Numbered from the stretch's first letter, positions 36,301 to 49,507 are shown. The stretch: DNA of 64,000 bases from Semisulcospira habei (GCA_036245525.1 BTPG01000007.1:119709631-119773630), one strand, 5' to 3'. Numbers and translations: made by a program. The notes: generated from the sequence alone by a model not told the origin.

Positions 36301-39300
36301 CCTGAACCCAAGTTAGAGTATGTAGGTGAGCCATCGTTAAAGACACATAGGTTAAGTTGAGAAAAAACATCTTCTAACATCTGACCTCTGCCATCATAGT
36401 GGTCACTGCCCCAAAGGTGAGCGTGACCATTAAAATCCCCCATGAGAATAAAGGGAGGGGGCAGTTGATCTACCAAGTTAAAAATATCCTTGCTACTGAC
36501 CCGCAGTGATGGTGGCAGGTAAACACTGCATATGGTTATGGTCTTCTTCAAGGTAACCCGAGCTGCGACAGCCTGAAGACAGGTGTCGATGCTGACGGGG
36601 CTATATAAAATTTGGCTACTAATGAGAAGAGCCGCTCCACCCGAGCACCTCTCCGAATCAGAGCCTTTATGTATAACATTAAAACCATTAAAGGATACAT
36701 GGTCAGAAGTCTTCAGGTAAGTCTCCTGAAGAGATATGACCGAGGGGTTATTGAACTTGACTAAAAGATGTAATTCCTCAAAGTTAGCTTGAAAACCACA
36801 ATTCCACTGAAGCATAGAGTACATGATTATGTCTTATCTGGGGGTGAAGAGTTTCCCCCCCCCCCCCCCCCCCCCCCCCTTTTTCCTTTGCCTTGGAAGG
36901 AGTTGAAGAAACAGAGGGGGGCTGGCTCCCGGGCCTCCTCTGGTTCTTCGGAGATGAAGGGGGTGGAGCTGCCGCAAAATCAGCAACGACAACTTCCACT
37001 CCCTCCATCCGCTCCTCCAGTGCAGCATATTTGTTTTGATTAGTTAGTTAGTTAGTTATTTGGGTTTAACGCCGAGCAGGCGACTAAGGCCATCTCACGG
37101 CGGGATGGGTAAAAATCTGGTCAGCCAGACTAAAAGCAAGGTCTTAAGACAAGATGTAAATATAGATTAAAAATCTCAGGCTAAAATGTCGCACATGTCT
37201 GGAAAAGAAACGTCTACAGACTCTCAAAAAGGGCAAATAAAAAAATTCACATAGTCTATGAATGCTCAGATCTTGTTAAAAATATTGCATTCTCTCAAAA
37301 AATTGAAGATTTTGTCCGGGGGAACATCCCGGAACAAAACCTTCAAGGAGTCTGCTGTGAAGTGTTTATATCTGGTGTCAATTAGGTCAGCACAATACAG
37401 CAAAAAGTGTCGAACAGAAAACTGCTCATCACAGGCAAAACACCATGGACGCTCATCCTGTTTAAGTAAGTAAGAGTGCGTAACATATGTGTGCCCGATG
37501 TGGAGCCGAGCAAGGACAGTCTCCTCACGGCGGCTGCCGCAGCGGAAAGGTAGACTGTCAGACAACTTAGGAAGAGCTTCATGAAGCTCATATTTGTTTT
37601 GAAGGGGGACATCAGTGTTCCCCTTCGGGGCCCGTGCGCACAGCGGTCCCATAGATTTGTTAGACCCCTGGTCCTGGGCAGCATTCCTGCCGCTAGAGTT
37701 AGCGGCCTTAGAAGGCTGACCAGAGCCAGAAGCCTTTGGAGTTGACTAACAGGTTTGGGTGGGGGCTGAGGCTTAGGGGCAACAGAAGGCGGCACAACCG
37801 GACCGGCAGTGTCCGCCTTCTGCGTTCCCTGGCTCTTTTTCACCACCGGAGGAGGGTTACTCTCCAGGGGCGAGACGAGCCGAGGCTCCGCCCCCAACCA
37901 AGAAGTTGGGGTCTGACATGAAAAGTCTTTGGTGGGGCGCTTGGCTGCCACTGCTGCACTGAATGTATATACTGAGGTGTTAGAGGTTGGGGCAGCCGCA
38001 GCCGCACCAGAGCCTTCAACCAGTTTTTGGGCATCCAGAAAGGACAGCCCCTTCTCCACACGCACCTGCTGAATCTTGCACTCGGATATCCAACGAGGGC
38101 ATTTCTTATCCGAAGCCATATGCGCCCCCTGGCAATTGACACACAGGGGGGTGGCTGTGCAGGACTCAGCAGAGTGTCCAGGCTTAGTGCAACGGGCGCA
38201 TGAAGCCTCTGCCTGACAGCAGGTCTTCTGCCCATGGCCATACATTTGGCACTTAAAGCACCGGAGGTGGAGAGGGACGTACTTTTTCACTCTCAAGGAG
38301 TAGTAACCTCCCCAGATGGTAGTAGGAGGGGTGGGGGTGCCAAACGTCAGGATGATGGTAGGGAGATGGATCTCCCCACCACCTCGCTTGGAAGCGAAGC
38401 GCCTGACGTAAGTCACCCCCTGAGACTTAAGGTTCCGTATAAGTTCATCTTCTGAAAGTTCTGCCAAAGCTTGATCTTTGATTACACCTCTTGACGAATT
38501 CATAGTCTTGTGGGGTGTGACCTCCACCGGAGTGTCTCCGATGGAAGAGACCCTCAGTAGCCCGCTGGAGTGCGCCCGGGTACGGCACTCCACCAGCAAG
38601 TCACCAGACCTGAGGCGCTGGGCGTCAGGCCTGCCAACACGGCTCCTGAGGGTCTCCCCCACCAGAAAAGGATGCAGCTTGGTAACAGGTTTCTCCTTCA
38701 CCTTGCTATGGACAATGAGGAAGCGAGGCCATACGGCTGATGCCTGAGGCGTCGCTTCCTCACAGTCCGAGTCACTGTCATGTTCAATGTTGGTGGCTAT
38801 GTGCCGCTTCTGTGCAAGTTTTTTTTTTTTTGTTTTATCCATATTATAATAGCAGAGATATTCATCCCCCGGGGGTCCCCGCCCGCCACCGAGCCCAACA
38901 AGGGAAAGTGCAAATGTCGGCGGGTCTCCAGCCGACGCACAATGGAGACTGCCCGAAAGATATACTCAAGGGGGTAAGCCCGATTGAACCGTTTGAGCCA
39001 CCGCCTTCTATCACACTGTTGAATGCAGGGGAATACTGGCGTAAAGCACCTAATCAGCAGCAGAAGCTATAGCATGGTGCTCCGTATATCAACCCGCATG
39101 TCAACAGTGCGATAGGGCTCAACGTGACAAGAGCCGATTGACTAGGCCGGTACGACTAGCCTCCCGTTTAGGTAGAAGTCAAGGCCAAAGAGGAGTGTTG
39201 GCACCAGTGAGCCGCAGCCCAAAGGGAACCTCAGCCACCAGGATCCTCTTCTCCCCCGACACGGGTCTCCAAGCACGGCAAACACTTGGGATCCAAAGGA

Positions 39301-42300
39301 CCAAAAAGTCACGAGTATTTTTAAGGACCAATCCAACATGGTACGACCTGGGTTAGCACAGCTCCTTAAAAACCGGACCAGTGAAAAGGCTGAACAACAT
39401 ATCTGCTGACATCAAGTCCTAATCCTGGACAAAGATGGCACCCGTCTGCTAGCCCACTCAGTCAGGGACTGAGTGGACTACCCACCCACGCCACGTGGAG
39501 GCCGGTGCCGGGTAGGCTGTCCCCGACAGGATAGTGAGTCCGCCAACACGTTCAGGTGTCCTGGGATGTGGCGAGCCTTGATAGAGATCCCACGGTCCCG
39601 GCACCAAAGCATGCAAAGAGGTGGCGATGTACGAAACCACCGTCGAGTTGTCGGACAGCACTAACATGTCTTGGCCCTGGAGCCGAGATTCCCAGTGATG
39701 GAGAGCTAGCCAGACGGCCTGAAGTTCCAGCCAGTTGATGTTCTTGTCCGTGAGGCTCTGCGGCCACTGACCCGAAATCAAAGCAAAGCTCGGCAGGAGA
39801 TGAGTGCCCCAACCCGCATGGCTGGCGTCCATGCAAAGGGAAAGCAGAGGAGGGGGCGAGTACAGTGAACACCTGTCCGGAGCCACTCTGGGTCCATCCA
39901 ACGGAGGAGATGGGTCCTGATCAAGGGGGGAACCGGAATCAAGGTGTTGAGGTCGCCCGAGGAGGAGCGCCAGTGCATCAGCAGATGAAGCTGGTGAGGT
40001 CGCGTGTACAGCCTGCCGAGGGGTGGGTTAGTTAGTTATTTGGGTTTAACGCCGAGCAGGCAACTAAGACCATCTCACGGCGGGATGGGTGAAAAATCTG
40101 GTCAGCCAGACTAAAAGCAAGGTCTTAAGACAAGATGTAAATATAGATTAAAAATCTCAGGCTAAAATGTCGCACGTCTTTAAAAAAAAGCCTGCCGAGG
40201 GGCAGGAGATCCGTCTCTGCACTCAGGAGACCCCCTCGCGCTGGGACCATATGGCGTTGAGGCGCGTCCCCTGGGTGGTGGATAGGGGGTCCCTCGTGAG
40301 AGGGGTGCACCGAATGAAATAAGGTGCCGTGAATCAACATGGTCTAAGGGAAGGTGACCCCGACAGAAAACCCCTGGTCCTCCTAGTAAGGGGGTTGGGC
40401 ATGGGGGTAGCTTCCCCACCCTGCAAAAAAGGAAATAGCTACAAAAACACTGACGAAAAGACTAAAAGTAATTCCTTTCCTGGAGGAGGAAGGTTCTTCT
40501 ACCAGAAGACTTATGACGTCCTGTGGTGAAAGCCGTAAGTCTTCGGAAGCCACAGGACCGAGCCGCCTCTCTCTATCCAGGGATACAACCATGGGCACAT
40601 GGAACGTCAAGACCATGTACCAGAGCGGCAAGGCCGCCCAGATAGCAGCGGAAATGCAAAAGTACAACCTTTCCCTGCTAGGTATCAGTGAAGCCAGATG
40701 GACGCAGTCTGGCCAGAAAAGGCTGTTAAGTGGGGAGATGATTCTGTATTCAGGTCATGAAGAGGAGAATGCCCCCCATACAGAAGGTGTAGCATTCATG
40801 CTGTCACCAGTGGCACAGAGAGCGCCGATGGGCTGGGAACCTCTTGGGCCAAGAATTATCACAGCAGCCTTTAGAACCAAGAAAAAGATCAAGCTGAACG
40901 TCATCCAGTGTTATGCGCCCACTAATGACAGTGACGAGGAAGAGAAACAAGAGTTCTACGACCGACTCCAGAGTGCCTTGGACAAATGTGCGGAGCGAGA
41001 CATCACCATCGTCATGGGCGATTTTAATGCCAAAATAGGGGAGGACAACACCGGATACGAAGAGGTGATGGGGAGACAGGGACTAGGCTCGGAGATGAGT
41101 GAGAACGGGGAGAGGTTTGTAGACTTTTGTGCTCTAAACCGACTTGTCATTGGAGGCAGCATCTTCCCACGCAGAAGAATACACAAAGCAACTTGGGTCT
41201 CACCTGACCATACAACAGAGAACCAAATAGACCATATCTGCATTAGCAAGAAATTTAGAAGATCCCTTCAAGATGTTCGAGTGAGGAAGGGAGCAGATGT
41301 CGCCTCCGACCACCATCTGCTTACCTTAAGAATGAAGCTCAAGCTAAAGAAAAGCCGCACAGAGACAACAAGAAGACAGCGCTATAATGTAGACCTCCTG
41401 AGAGAAACTGGAGTTAGAGAAGAGTTCAAACTGGTGCTGTCCAACCGGTTTCAAGTGCTACAGGAGCTAGTAAATGAAGAGGAGGCGGTCACCACAGAGC
41501 AGCAGTGGAAGGCAGTTAGAGAGGCGCTGAACTCAACCTGCAAAGACACTGTAGGGTTTTGGAAACACCATCACAAGGACTGGCTGTCGGCACAGACCTT
41601 GAAGAAGATAGAAGTGAGGAAGCAGAAGAAAGCAGTTGTCAACAACAGTCGCACGAGAGCAGCCAAAGTAAGGGCACAGGGGGAATACTCGGAAGCCAAC
41701 CGCGAGGTGAAGAGGAGTATCAGGGCAGACAAGAGGGCCTACACAGACAACCTGGCAGCAGAGGCAGAAAAGGCAGCAGGCAGTGGCAACATGAAACAGC
41801 TCTACGACATTACCAGAAGATTGTCAGGCAAGTATGGCCATACAGAAAGACCAGTAAAAGACAAAGAAGGCAAGCCAATTGCAGACAGAGCAGACCAACT
41901 CGACAGATGGGCCGAGTATTTTGAGGAGTTACTGAACAGACCTAGCCCACCCGACCCCCCAGACATCCAGCCGGCAGAGACCGACCTACCCATCAGCTGT
42001 GACAGACCCAGCCGGGAAGAGATCAGAAGAGCAGTGGCATTTTTGAAGAACGGCAAAGCAGCAGGCCCAAATGGCATCCCAGCGGAGTCTCTGAAAGCAG
42101 ACCTAGAGACAACAGTGGAGATGCTGTACCCACTGTTTGGAAAGATATGGGAAGAGGAGGTGATGCCGGCTGACTGGAATGAGGGGTACCTAATCAAGCT
42201 TCCCAAGAAAGGCGACCTCAGCAAGTGTTCCAACTACAGAGGAATCACCTTGCTGTCAGTACCAGGAAAGGTCTTCAACAGGATCATCCTGGAGAGAATG

Positions 42301-45300
42301 AAAAGCTCCGTTGACCCCCAGCTGAGAGACCAGCAAGCAGGATTCAGGAAGAACCGATCATGTACAGACCAGATCGCCACTCTTCGCATCATCGTGGAAC
42401 AGTCTCTGGAGTGGAGCTCCCCGCTGTACGTCAACTTTGTGGATTATGAGAAAGCATGACAGTGTGGACCGAGAGACTCTGTGGAAACTCCTACGACACT
42501 ACGGTGTACCCACAAAGCTTGTCCGCCTGATCAAGAGCAGCTACGATGGCATGACATGTCGCGTGATCCACGAAGGGCAGTTCACCAGGGAGCTCCAGGT
42601 CAGAACTGGTGTCAGGCAGGGGTGTCTGCTGTCTCCGTTCCTCTTCCTACTGGCCATAGACTGGGTCATGAAGATGACCACAGAGCACAGACGAAGTGGA
42701 ATACAGTGGACACTGTGGACACAGCTTGACGACCTCGATTTTGCAGACGACTTGGCATTACTGTCCCACACTCATCAACAAATGCAGGACAAGACCACGA
42801 GGCTTGCTGACAGCTCATCCCAAGTGGGCCTCACCATTCACAAACAGAAAACAAAGACAATGAGGCTGAACGCAAGCAGGGAAGAACCAGTCTTGCTTGC
42901 TGGCACCCCGTTGGAGGAGGTGGAGTCCTTCACCTATCTCTGGAGCATCATAGACAAAAAAGGCGGCACTGATGCAGATGTCAGAGCACAAATCGGTAAA
43001 GCCAGAGCAGCCTTTCTCCAGTTGAAAAAAGTGTGGAGTTCCAGAGAGCTGTCACAACACACCAAAGTCCGGATTTTCAACTCCAATGTAAAAGCAGTTC
43101 TCCTATATGGAGCAGAGACTTGGAGATTGACAAAAACCACAGTCAACAGAGTACAGACCTTCATGAACAGTTGCCTTAGAAGAATTTTGAAAATCCACTG
43201 GCCAGAGAAGATCAGCAACGTCAGACTCTGGGAGAGAACAGAGCAGATAACAGCAGAGAATGAAATTGGGCGAAGAAGATGGGGATGGATTGGTCACAGT
43301 CTGAGAAAGCCAGCTTCCAGTATCACTAGGCAGGCATTGTCATGGAACCCCCAGGGAAAGAGGAAAAGAGGTAGGCCGAGAAACTCCTGGCGTCGAGACC
43401 TCCAAGCAGACATCAAGAGACTGGGAACCACCTGGAGTAAAATCGAAGGAGAAGCACAGGACAGGAGTTGCTGGAGGTCTCTCGTCGACGGCCTATACCC
43501 GGGTAGGGGTGACTGGTGTAAGTAAGTAAGTAAGCAAGCTCAGGAGACCCAGAAGCTGGAGCCAAGTCCAGGCTGACACCGAGACGGCAAGGTACACAAG
43601 GCGGGAAAGGTCCGTCAACTTCTGTTGTTTAAATCGGTCAGAAATTCCATTCCCAGGTGAACGAATCAACGAGAAGTCTGACTTCCCTTCGTTGACCTGG
43701 AAAACGAGGCGCAGAAGGAGACCCAGCAGCGAATCCCTGTCCCTCTCGAGGGCGACAGAGTCCTGGTTCCGGAATAGAAGATCGTCCAAGTAGTTGGACA
43801 AGGGGCTGGAGGCTGACCGACGGGCCCTGGCCATGACCGCATCCATAAGTCTCGTGAAGACCCAGGGGCTGAGGTTGAGTCCGAAGGGGAGGGCGCGGAA
43901 CTGAAAAACCTGTACGTCGAAGGCAAAGCGGAGGAAGCGTCGTGACGACGGGTGGATCGAGACATGGAAGTAAGCGTCTGCTAATCGAGACTGACTGCAA
44001 AGCCCAGGGACTGGACGGCGGCCCGTAGCGTCCGCACAGTCTCCATGCAGAAGGGGAGGGGAGGCCAAGATGAACTTGTTGAGCGCTGACACGTCGATGA
44101 TAGGGCGCCATGTGCCGCCTGGCTTCGGCACGACGAAGAGGCGGCTGTGTTAGGCTGGCGAGTCGTGACGTGCTACTACCTCCATAGTGGCCTTTCGGAG
44201 TAGGGCTGCGATCTCGGCCCGAAGCACGGCCGCTCTGAGCGGGTCTACGGTCTACCGGGGACTGTGTCCACAAGGGCGAGCGTCAGAGCGGAGGGGGTCA
44301 CCGGAACATCAGGCGCAGTCCGTCCGTGACTACAGAAAGTATCCAAGGGTCGTCTGGCAGCAGCGACCACCACACGCAGTGCTAACCTCCCACCGACTGG
44401 AGACCCAACAGGCATCGGCGGGGGCCAAGATGGGATGGCATCAGTGGATCCGGCCGCGCCCGGGCCTCCGAGAACCCCGGGGCCAGGCGGGGGCGGAAGA
44501 GGACGGGGCCGCACGGGGGCGACCGAACTGCGGCTGTTGACCAAACCTGGAAGCGGTTCCGGCTGGGCACTGTAAGGCGGGTCTGGGGAACCGCAGGGCG
44601 TGACCCCCCCGTCCTGCGGGTGGGGGGAAAGCGACGGCGGTCACTTCTAGGGGCGCTGGGCCACAGGTCCTTTGAAGGATTTCTTCATTTGCTGCCACGT
44701 CGGGCCGAAGAGCTGAGATCCACCAACGGGGGTCTGGCGAAGCTGTGTCTTTACAGAGGGAGGTAAGCTGGGACAACATCGAGGGAGGCTGTTGCGGCGC
44801 ATCAGATCACAATTTACTGCGCCCGTCAATGCGTTAGAAGAGGTGTGGTAAGCTGCCCGATTGGCCATCGTGGCGATGGTGAGGATATCCTGTAACTGGG
44901 AGTTGCTGGAGCGCCCAGACTGCTGAGTGCAATGAACGATAGCCTGCGTCGCCAGCTCCAGAAAACCGGAACATGTGAGGGTATTCCGGATGCGAACCAC
45001 CGTAGTATCAAGGCCGGGAGGTTTGTGTCGACGAACTGTTGATTTACCACCCGCTAGGGCTTCCGCGTCCAAGTCCACTGCCGGAAGGGGACAGAGGAAG
45101 AAAGGCGAGTGTCCATTACACCAGCGCTGCCGAAAAGTAAGATCGAAGTCCTCCAACCAGCGAAAGTCCGAGAAAAAGTGCTCGTCGCCAAGTCGTCCCT
45201 GTTCGAGGTGCGTGTTAAAGGCCTCTGTAATATCGCGAAATCTGGGGGGCTGTGGAAGTGACTTAAATCTCTTAGGCTGGAAGTGGGCATCAATGAGGGC

Positions 45301-48300
45301 CGAGGACTTGCGCTTGAAGGGGGGGTGGGGGGGTGGACGACGTCCTTAGGGAGGAAGGTCGAAATCAGTCAAGCAGCCGCGTCTAAGGCCGTACACACAT
45401 CGGACCCAGGAGCGCTGTGTGGCGACGAGGGGGAAGGGGGAAAAAAACGCGTCCTCATGCCCAGAAGAGTAAGAGCGGTCGCCAGGGGACCACAAGGCAG
45501 AAGCTGAGTCTTCCAGGTGCAAGCTAATCATGCCCTCCACAGAGGCCGCATCTGGGGAGACGCTCGGGTGCGGCGAGGGGGAGCGGGATGCAAGTAAAAG
45601 GGAGTCCCGGGGAGGAGGAGAAGTCGACGGAGGTCGGCGTCAGAGGGAGGGACTGGGCCCAGCAAGACGCGAGTCTCCCCTATCCACATCAACATCATGA
45701 GGATGGAAGGTGCCTATCTCAGAACGAGCGAGTGTGGAGCGTGAACGGCAATTGTCCCGCGAATTTTCACGAAACGGCAAAACGATGCCGGGGGGTAGGG
45801 GTAACCCCTCCGGGACTGACGAGAAAAGGAATGGTGGAGGCATGGGCGGGAGAGGCGTTCCCTGGAGAAAGGGAGCCGCAATGAGGAAGCAAAGGGAGGG
45901 TCTACGGAAGGGTACGCACAGCCACAGAGACCCGGTGGGCCGCGCAGGAAAGTCGTACTCGCCAAGCGTCCAAGGGAGAGGGCGACCGAAGGTGCCAAGT
46001 CGCGGTACTCATAACCGTGGCGGAAGGTCGTGTGGTGGAAGGAACAGACAAAAAACGGCGTTTACTCATGTGTGTGCTAACCACCGTGGGTCGGTTGCGT
46101 TGCCGCTGTGTACTGGGGCGCCTCTCACCTCGGCCAGTACATCTGGAGGGGAGTGGTGGCACCGCGCTCCGTTGTCCACGAACTGTCACAGAGAGTGGGG
46201 GGAGCATCGCGGGCGAGAAGATCGGGCGCTGAGGTGGTGGCTGGGCCGAGCGGGTCACGGACACCACAATATCAGACAATGCACGCCATGGGTCGGTGAT
46301 GGCACGAGGCGTAGTAGCAGTTCCTGGCGGACAGTGGGTCCTGGGGGGTAGCGAGTGTGGGTCCTGGGGGGTAGCGGGTCGTTCCCTGCCGTAAAACCCC
46401 CATAACTGCAACCATTGGAGCTCCCACCACGTGGCACACACGTTGCAAGTCCGAGAAGAAGAGCAGCCGGAACACGGCATGCAGACGGAGTGCGAGTTGG
46501 TGGGCCACTGAAAATCTCCACATCGCCGGCACGTCTGAACTTCCATACTGCAACAAACAGAGGAGTGGTACAAGGTAAGAGGAACACAACAGGCCACGTG
46601 GTCGGACACGAACATGCTGCAAATTTTTTCAAGTATGAGCCAAATAAATATCCACAGGGCAGTGCCGCGGCCGATCCAGTAAATTGTTGGGATTCCTGGC
46701 CGAGGCAGTACCCGAGGCCTTACCTCGACATGTCAAGATCAAGTTTTAATCAAGTTTCTTTTGTAGAAGGAGGGAGCCATAGGCTGAAGACAACCTGCTT
46801 GCAGGAAGCTAAGCGCGAAACTGCTGACGCTACACAATTACCCCGCATGAGGTAAGGGAAGCTACTCAGTGAAGGGAAGCTACTCAGGGATGTTGGTACA
46901 GCTCACTCGGGTGGTTCCCTGGTGGCGTTGCTGTTCACAATGATCCCCGAGCTGAAATTGATAGGCTAACTTAGTGCTACTTCCATATAGTAATGCCATC
47001 CGTAATGTTTTTCGAGGAAACAAATTACGGACTCCAGTGAGGATCAACCGGTTTTTGTGAAACAGACATTTTCTCACCAATGAGCATCTTAATCCAAAAA
47101 TTAAAAAAAGGTCCCGAGATAATTCTTTTAGGAACAATATCCTAAAATTTCAAAGCTTGTCCGTCCTCAAATGTGGGCTCTAGTCGCCGTCACATACGCG
47201 CATACACACACACATGGCGCTTTGACACCAAAAAGACGTTCTATAGCAGCAAGGTTTGTGTAGCTAGAGGTGACGTCATTTTTATCATGTTACTTCTTCG
47301 CCAAAATTTCTGTGCCACACGCCAAAAACATCATGTGCATGCCCTGGAATGTGTTCCGACCCAGCCCCATTTCAATGTCTACCATATTTTTTAAATACAG
47401 TAGACAAAAAGGGTTCCATTCTGAAAATGCACCATTTTCTGCACATGAGATTTGGATTTCGGATTTGTCTTTTCATCAGTCAACTTTAAACAGGTTGATT
47501 TGCACTGTGCTTTTCCTAAAATCTACAATAGCAGACATCTTAGACAGAAGGCCCACTCGCCTGCAAGAGAGCCCAGTCTTCGTGTATGAGCCACTCTGGG
47601 TGTCCCTCTGACTGGTCCATGACAGGCTTGCCTGGAGGCAGGGGTGGTGTGGGGCGGAAGGACTGCTTGTTGATCAAGCCGGCCTTGAGGTTCTTCATCT
47701 TCAGTTCACGTCGCATCTTGAGCAGGACAGAGGTCGGGCGATCAAACAGTGAGCGTGGCACCCGTGGTGCCTCTTCCTTCCTCTGCTTCTGTTTGCGTGC
47801 TGAAAGCATACAAAGAAAGTATGTCAATAATAAAATATGTCACATTTTGTCCCGAGCCTTGCCTGACCCATCACATCCCGAGGCTGAATTTTTTTTAAAA
47901 ATGTGCTTATTGTCCTATAAAGGCTACATTACAGATTAGAAGATAGATGAACCATTTCAGTTCAAGGGCGATGCCAGAACAGCGTGGCGCCTCAGGCATC
48001 ACCCTTAAACTATCACAGTAAAATTTACTTCAAGCAAAAGTGCATCAGGATGCAAAGAGTTAATAATAATAGAAGATAAATCATGTTAAGACGTATGTGA
48101 AATAATAATAGCAATAGCAGATTAGTTCTTTGTTCCTATTGGCATGTGTGCTTGTCCATAGCGCTTTTTGATGAGGTAACTCCTGCAGGAATCATCGCAA
48201 CAAAAAGCACCACTGATAGCCAAAGGGTTAAATTTAACTTTCAGTCTGCATTAATAAGCCCCACATTTCATTAATCCATTTAGCCCCAACGCTGCATTTC

Positions 48301-49459
48301 CCAGATTTTGGTGGTGTCACCCAACGACGATTACTACCAGTTGAGGAGATGGACTGACATGATATTTCAAGGGTAGTGCCAATCTGGTGCTAGCCTTGAA
48401 TTATCATGTTCAGCCCATCTGCTGTAGGGCGTTGGGGGTGAATGGGTTAACCTGTTGCTTACAAGTGTTCATTACACAATAAAACAGTACTCGCATGGCA
48501 TTTTCTGGGGTGGATTACCAACGTTTGATCTACCTAGCAACCTGCGATTTACCTAGCAACAAAATGGACCAACACTCAATCATGAGCACATGCTGAAGTG
48601 AAAGTGTGGAAAGTGGAAAGCGTGAAGTAACAAAATGTGCAATTTAACCCTCTTAACCCCACAGCCACATTTCCAAACTTTTGGAGGCATTGTCTAACTA
48701 TGTACCAGTTGTAGGAGACGGACTATTCATGAGAATTCAAGGGTAGTGCCAGATGAGCTTGGCACACTATGTACCAGTTGTAGGAGATGGACTGATCATG
48801 ATAATTCAAGGGTAGTACCAGATGAGCTTGGCACCTGAAAGCGCCAAGCTCATCTGGCACTACCCTTGAATAATCATGATCAATCCATCTCCTGCTGCAG
48901 GGTCCTGGGGCTAAATGGGTGAAAATGATGCACTTATGGAACAGGGAAGTGCGTTGTTTCAACTTCATCAGGTATAGGCCTCGTTCCATCACTTGTAAAA
49001 GAAAGCCATGGGTGCCATCTTGCGAAGGCAAAGGAGTTTGTGAAAGTGTCTACAGTGATCTGAAGGAAATTCGTAGCAGAAACAGGTTAGAGTCTGGTTT
49101 TCTCGTGAATTATCCGATCAGTGTGAGAGAAAAATACAGTGTATCGGGTTTGCTGGCATCTGCTGCACATTTGTAATTTTAGAGGAGTCAGACATACACA
49201 AGCCACCACGGAGCTCACTTTGAAGGCTGTTTCAGTCACATTTTAGCCCACAAAAATAGTACGCAGAAGTAGGCACGTTATTTGGTGGAGCCAAAATGCT
49301 CTGTGAACTTTGTATTCAGGGCTCCACAAAATAACATATTCGTTGAAAATGTTTTTGTAATCCATTCAAACCCCATTGTCTGATTGATTGATTGATTGTA
49401 CATTGCTTAACGTCCCGACAGCAACAAGGCTTTCTCAGGACGTGCCTGCACTGCTTGTG

Positions 49460-49507
<48 letters not shown>

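Larger units (their letters stand above)
34845..39430 (-). mobile_element. LINE of the I/Nimb type, copy 1, 3'-truncated
   Basis: ORF1 with zinc knuckles, then ORF2 endonuclease and half of the RT. It stops at ...NNIVKAVKDD, where DIRS sequence begins, before the catalytic FVDD box, so it lacks RNase H and tail. A 3' loss is not expected from target-primed insertion, so a deletion probably removed it together with DIRS DNA. It is interrupted by a truncated sibling (37040-37588). The 5' boundary near 39430 is approximate. Confidence 0.85.
32930..47027 (-). mobile_element. DIRS-type retroelement copy D3, heavily interrupted
   Basis: Terminal inverted sequence at 32936-33080 (TACCGATGGCATTACTATAT, GGCTAAGTGCTACTT-type) and its complement at 46900-47025. 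Minus-strand order is ORF1 zinc finger, gag-like, RT, RNase H, recombinase. Later insertions are a SINE (33885-34267), LINE-I (34845-39430), truncated LINE-I (40024-40188) and RTE (40234-43538). About 400 bp of DIRS sequence between RNase H and recombinase is missing at the LINE-I site. Confidence 0.87.

Noticed and set aside
37382..38842. A 486-residue single ORF on minus
   Set aside because: It is an artefact: LINE-I ORF1 read on into the nested truncated LINE-I whose boundaries are marked by a 14-bp duplication.
40513..40591. Earlier Met of the RTE ORF at 40513
   Set aside because: The endonuclease begins MGTWNVKTMY at 40591, the conserved start region; the upstream 26 residues look like 5' UTR read-through.
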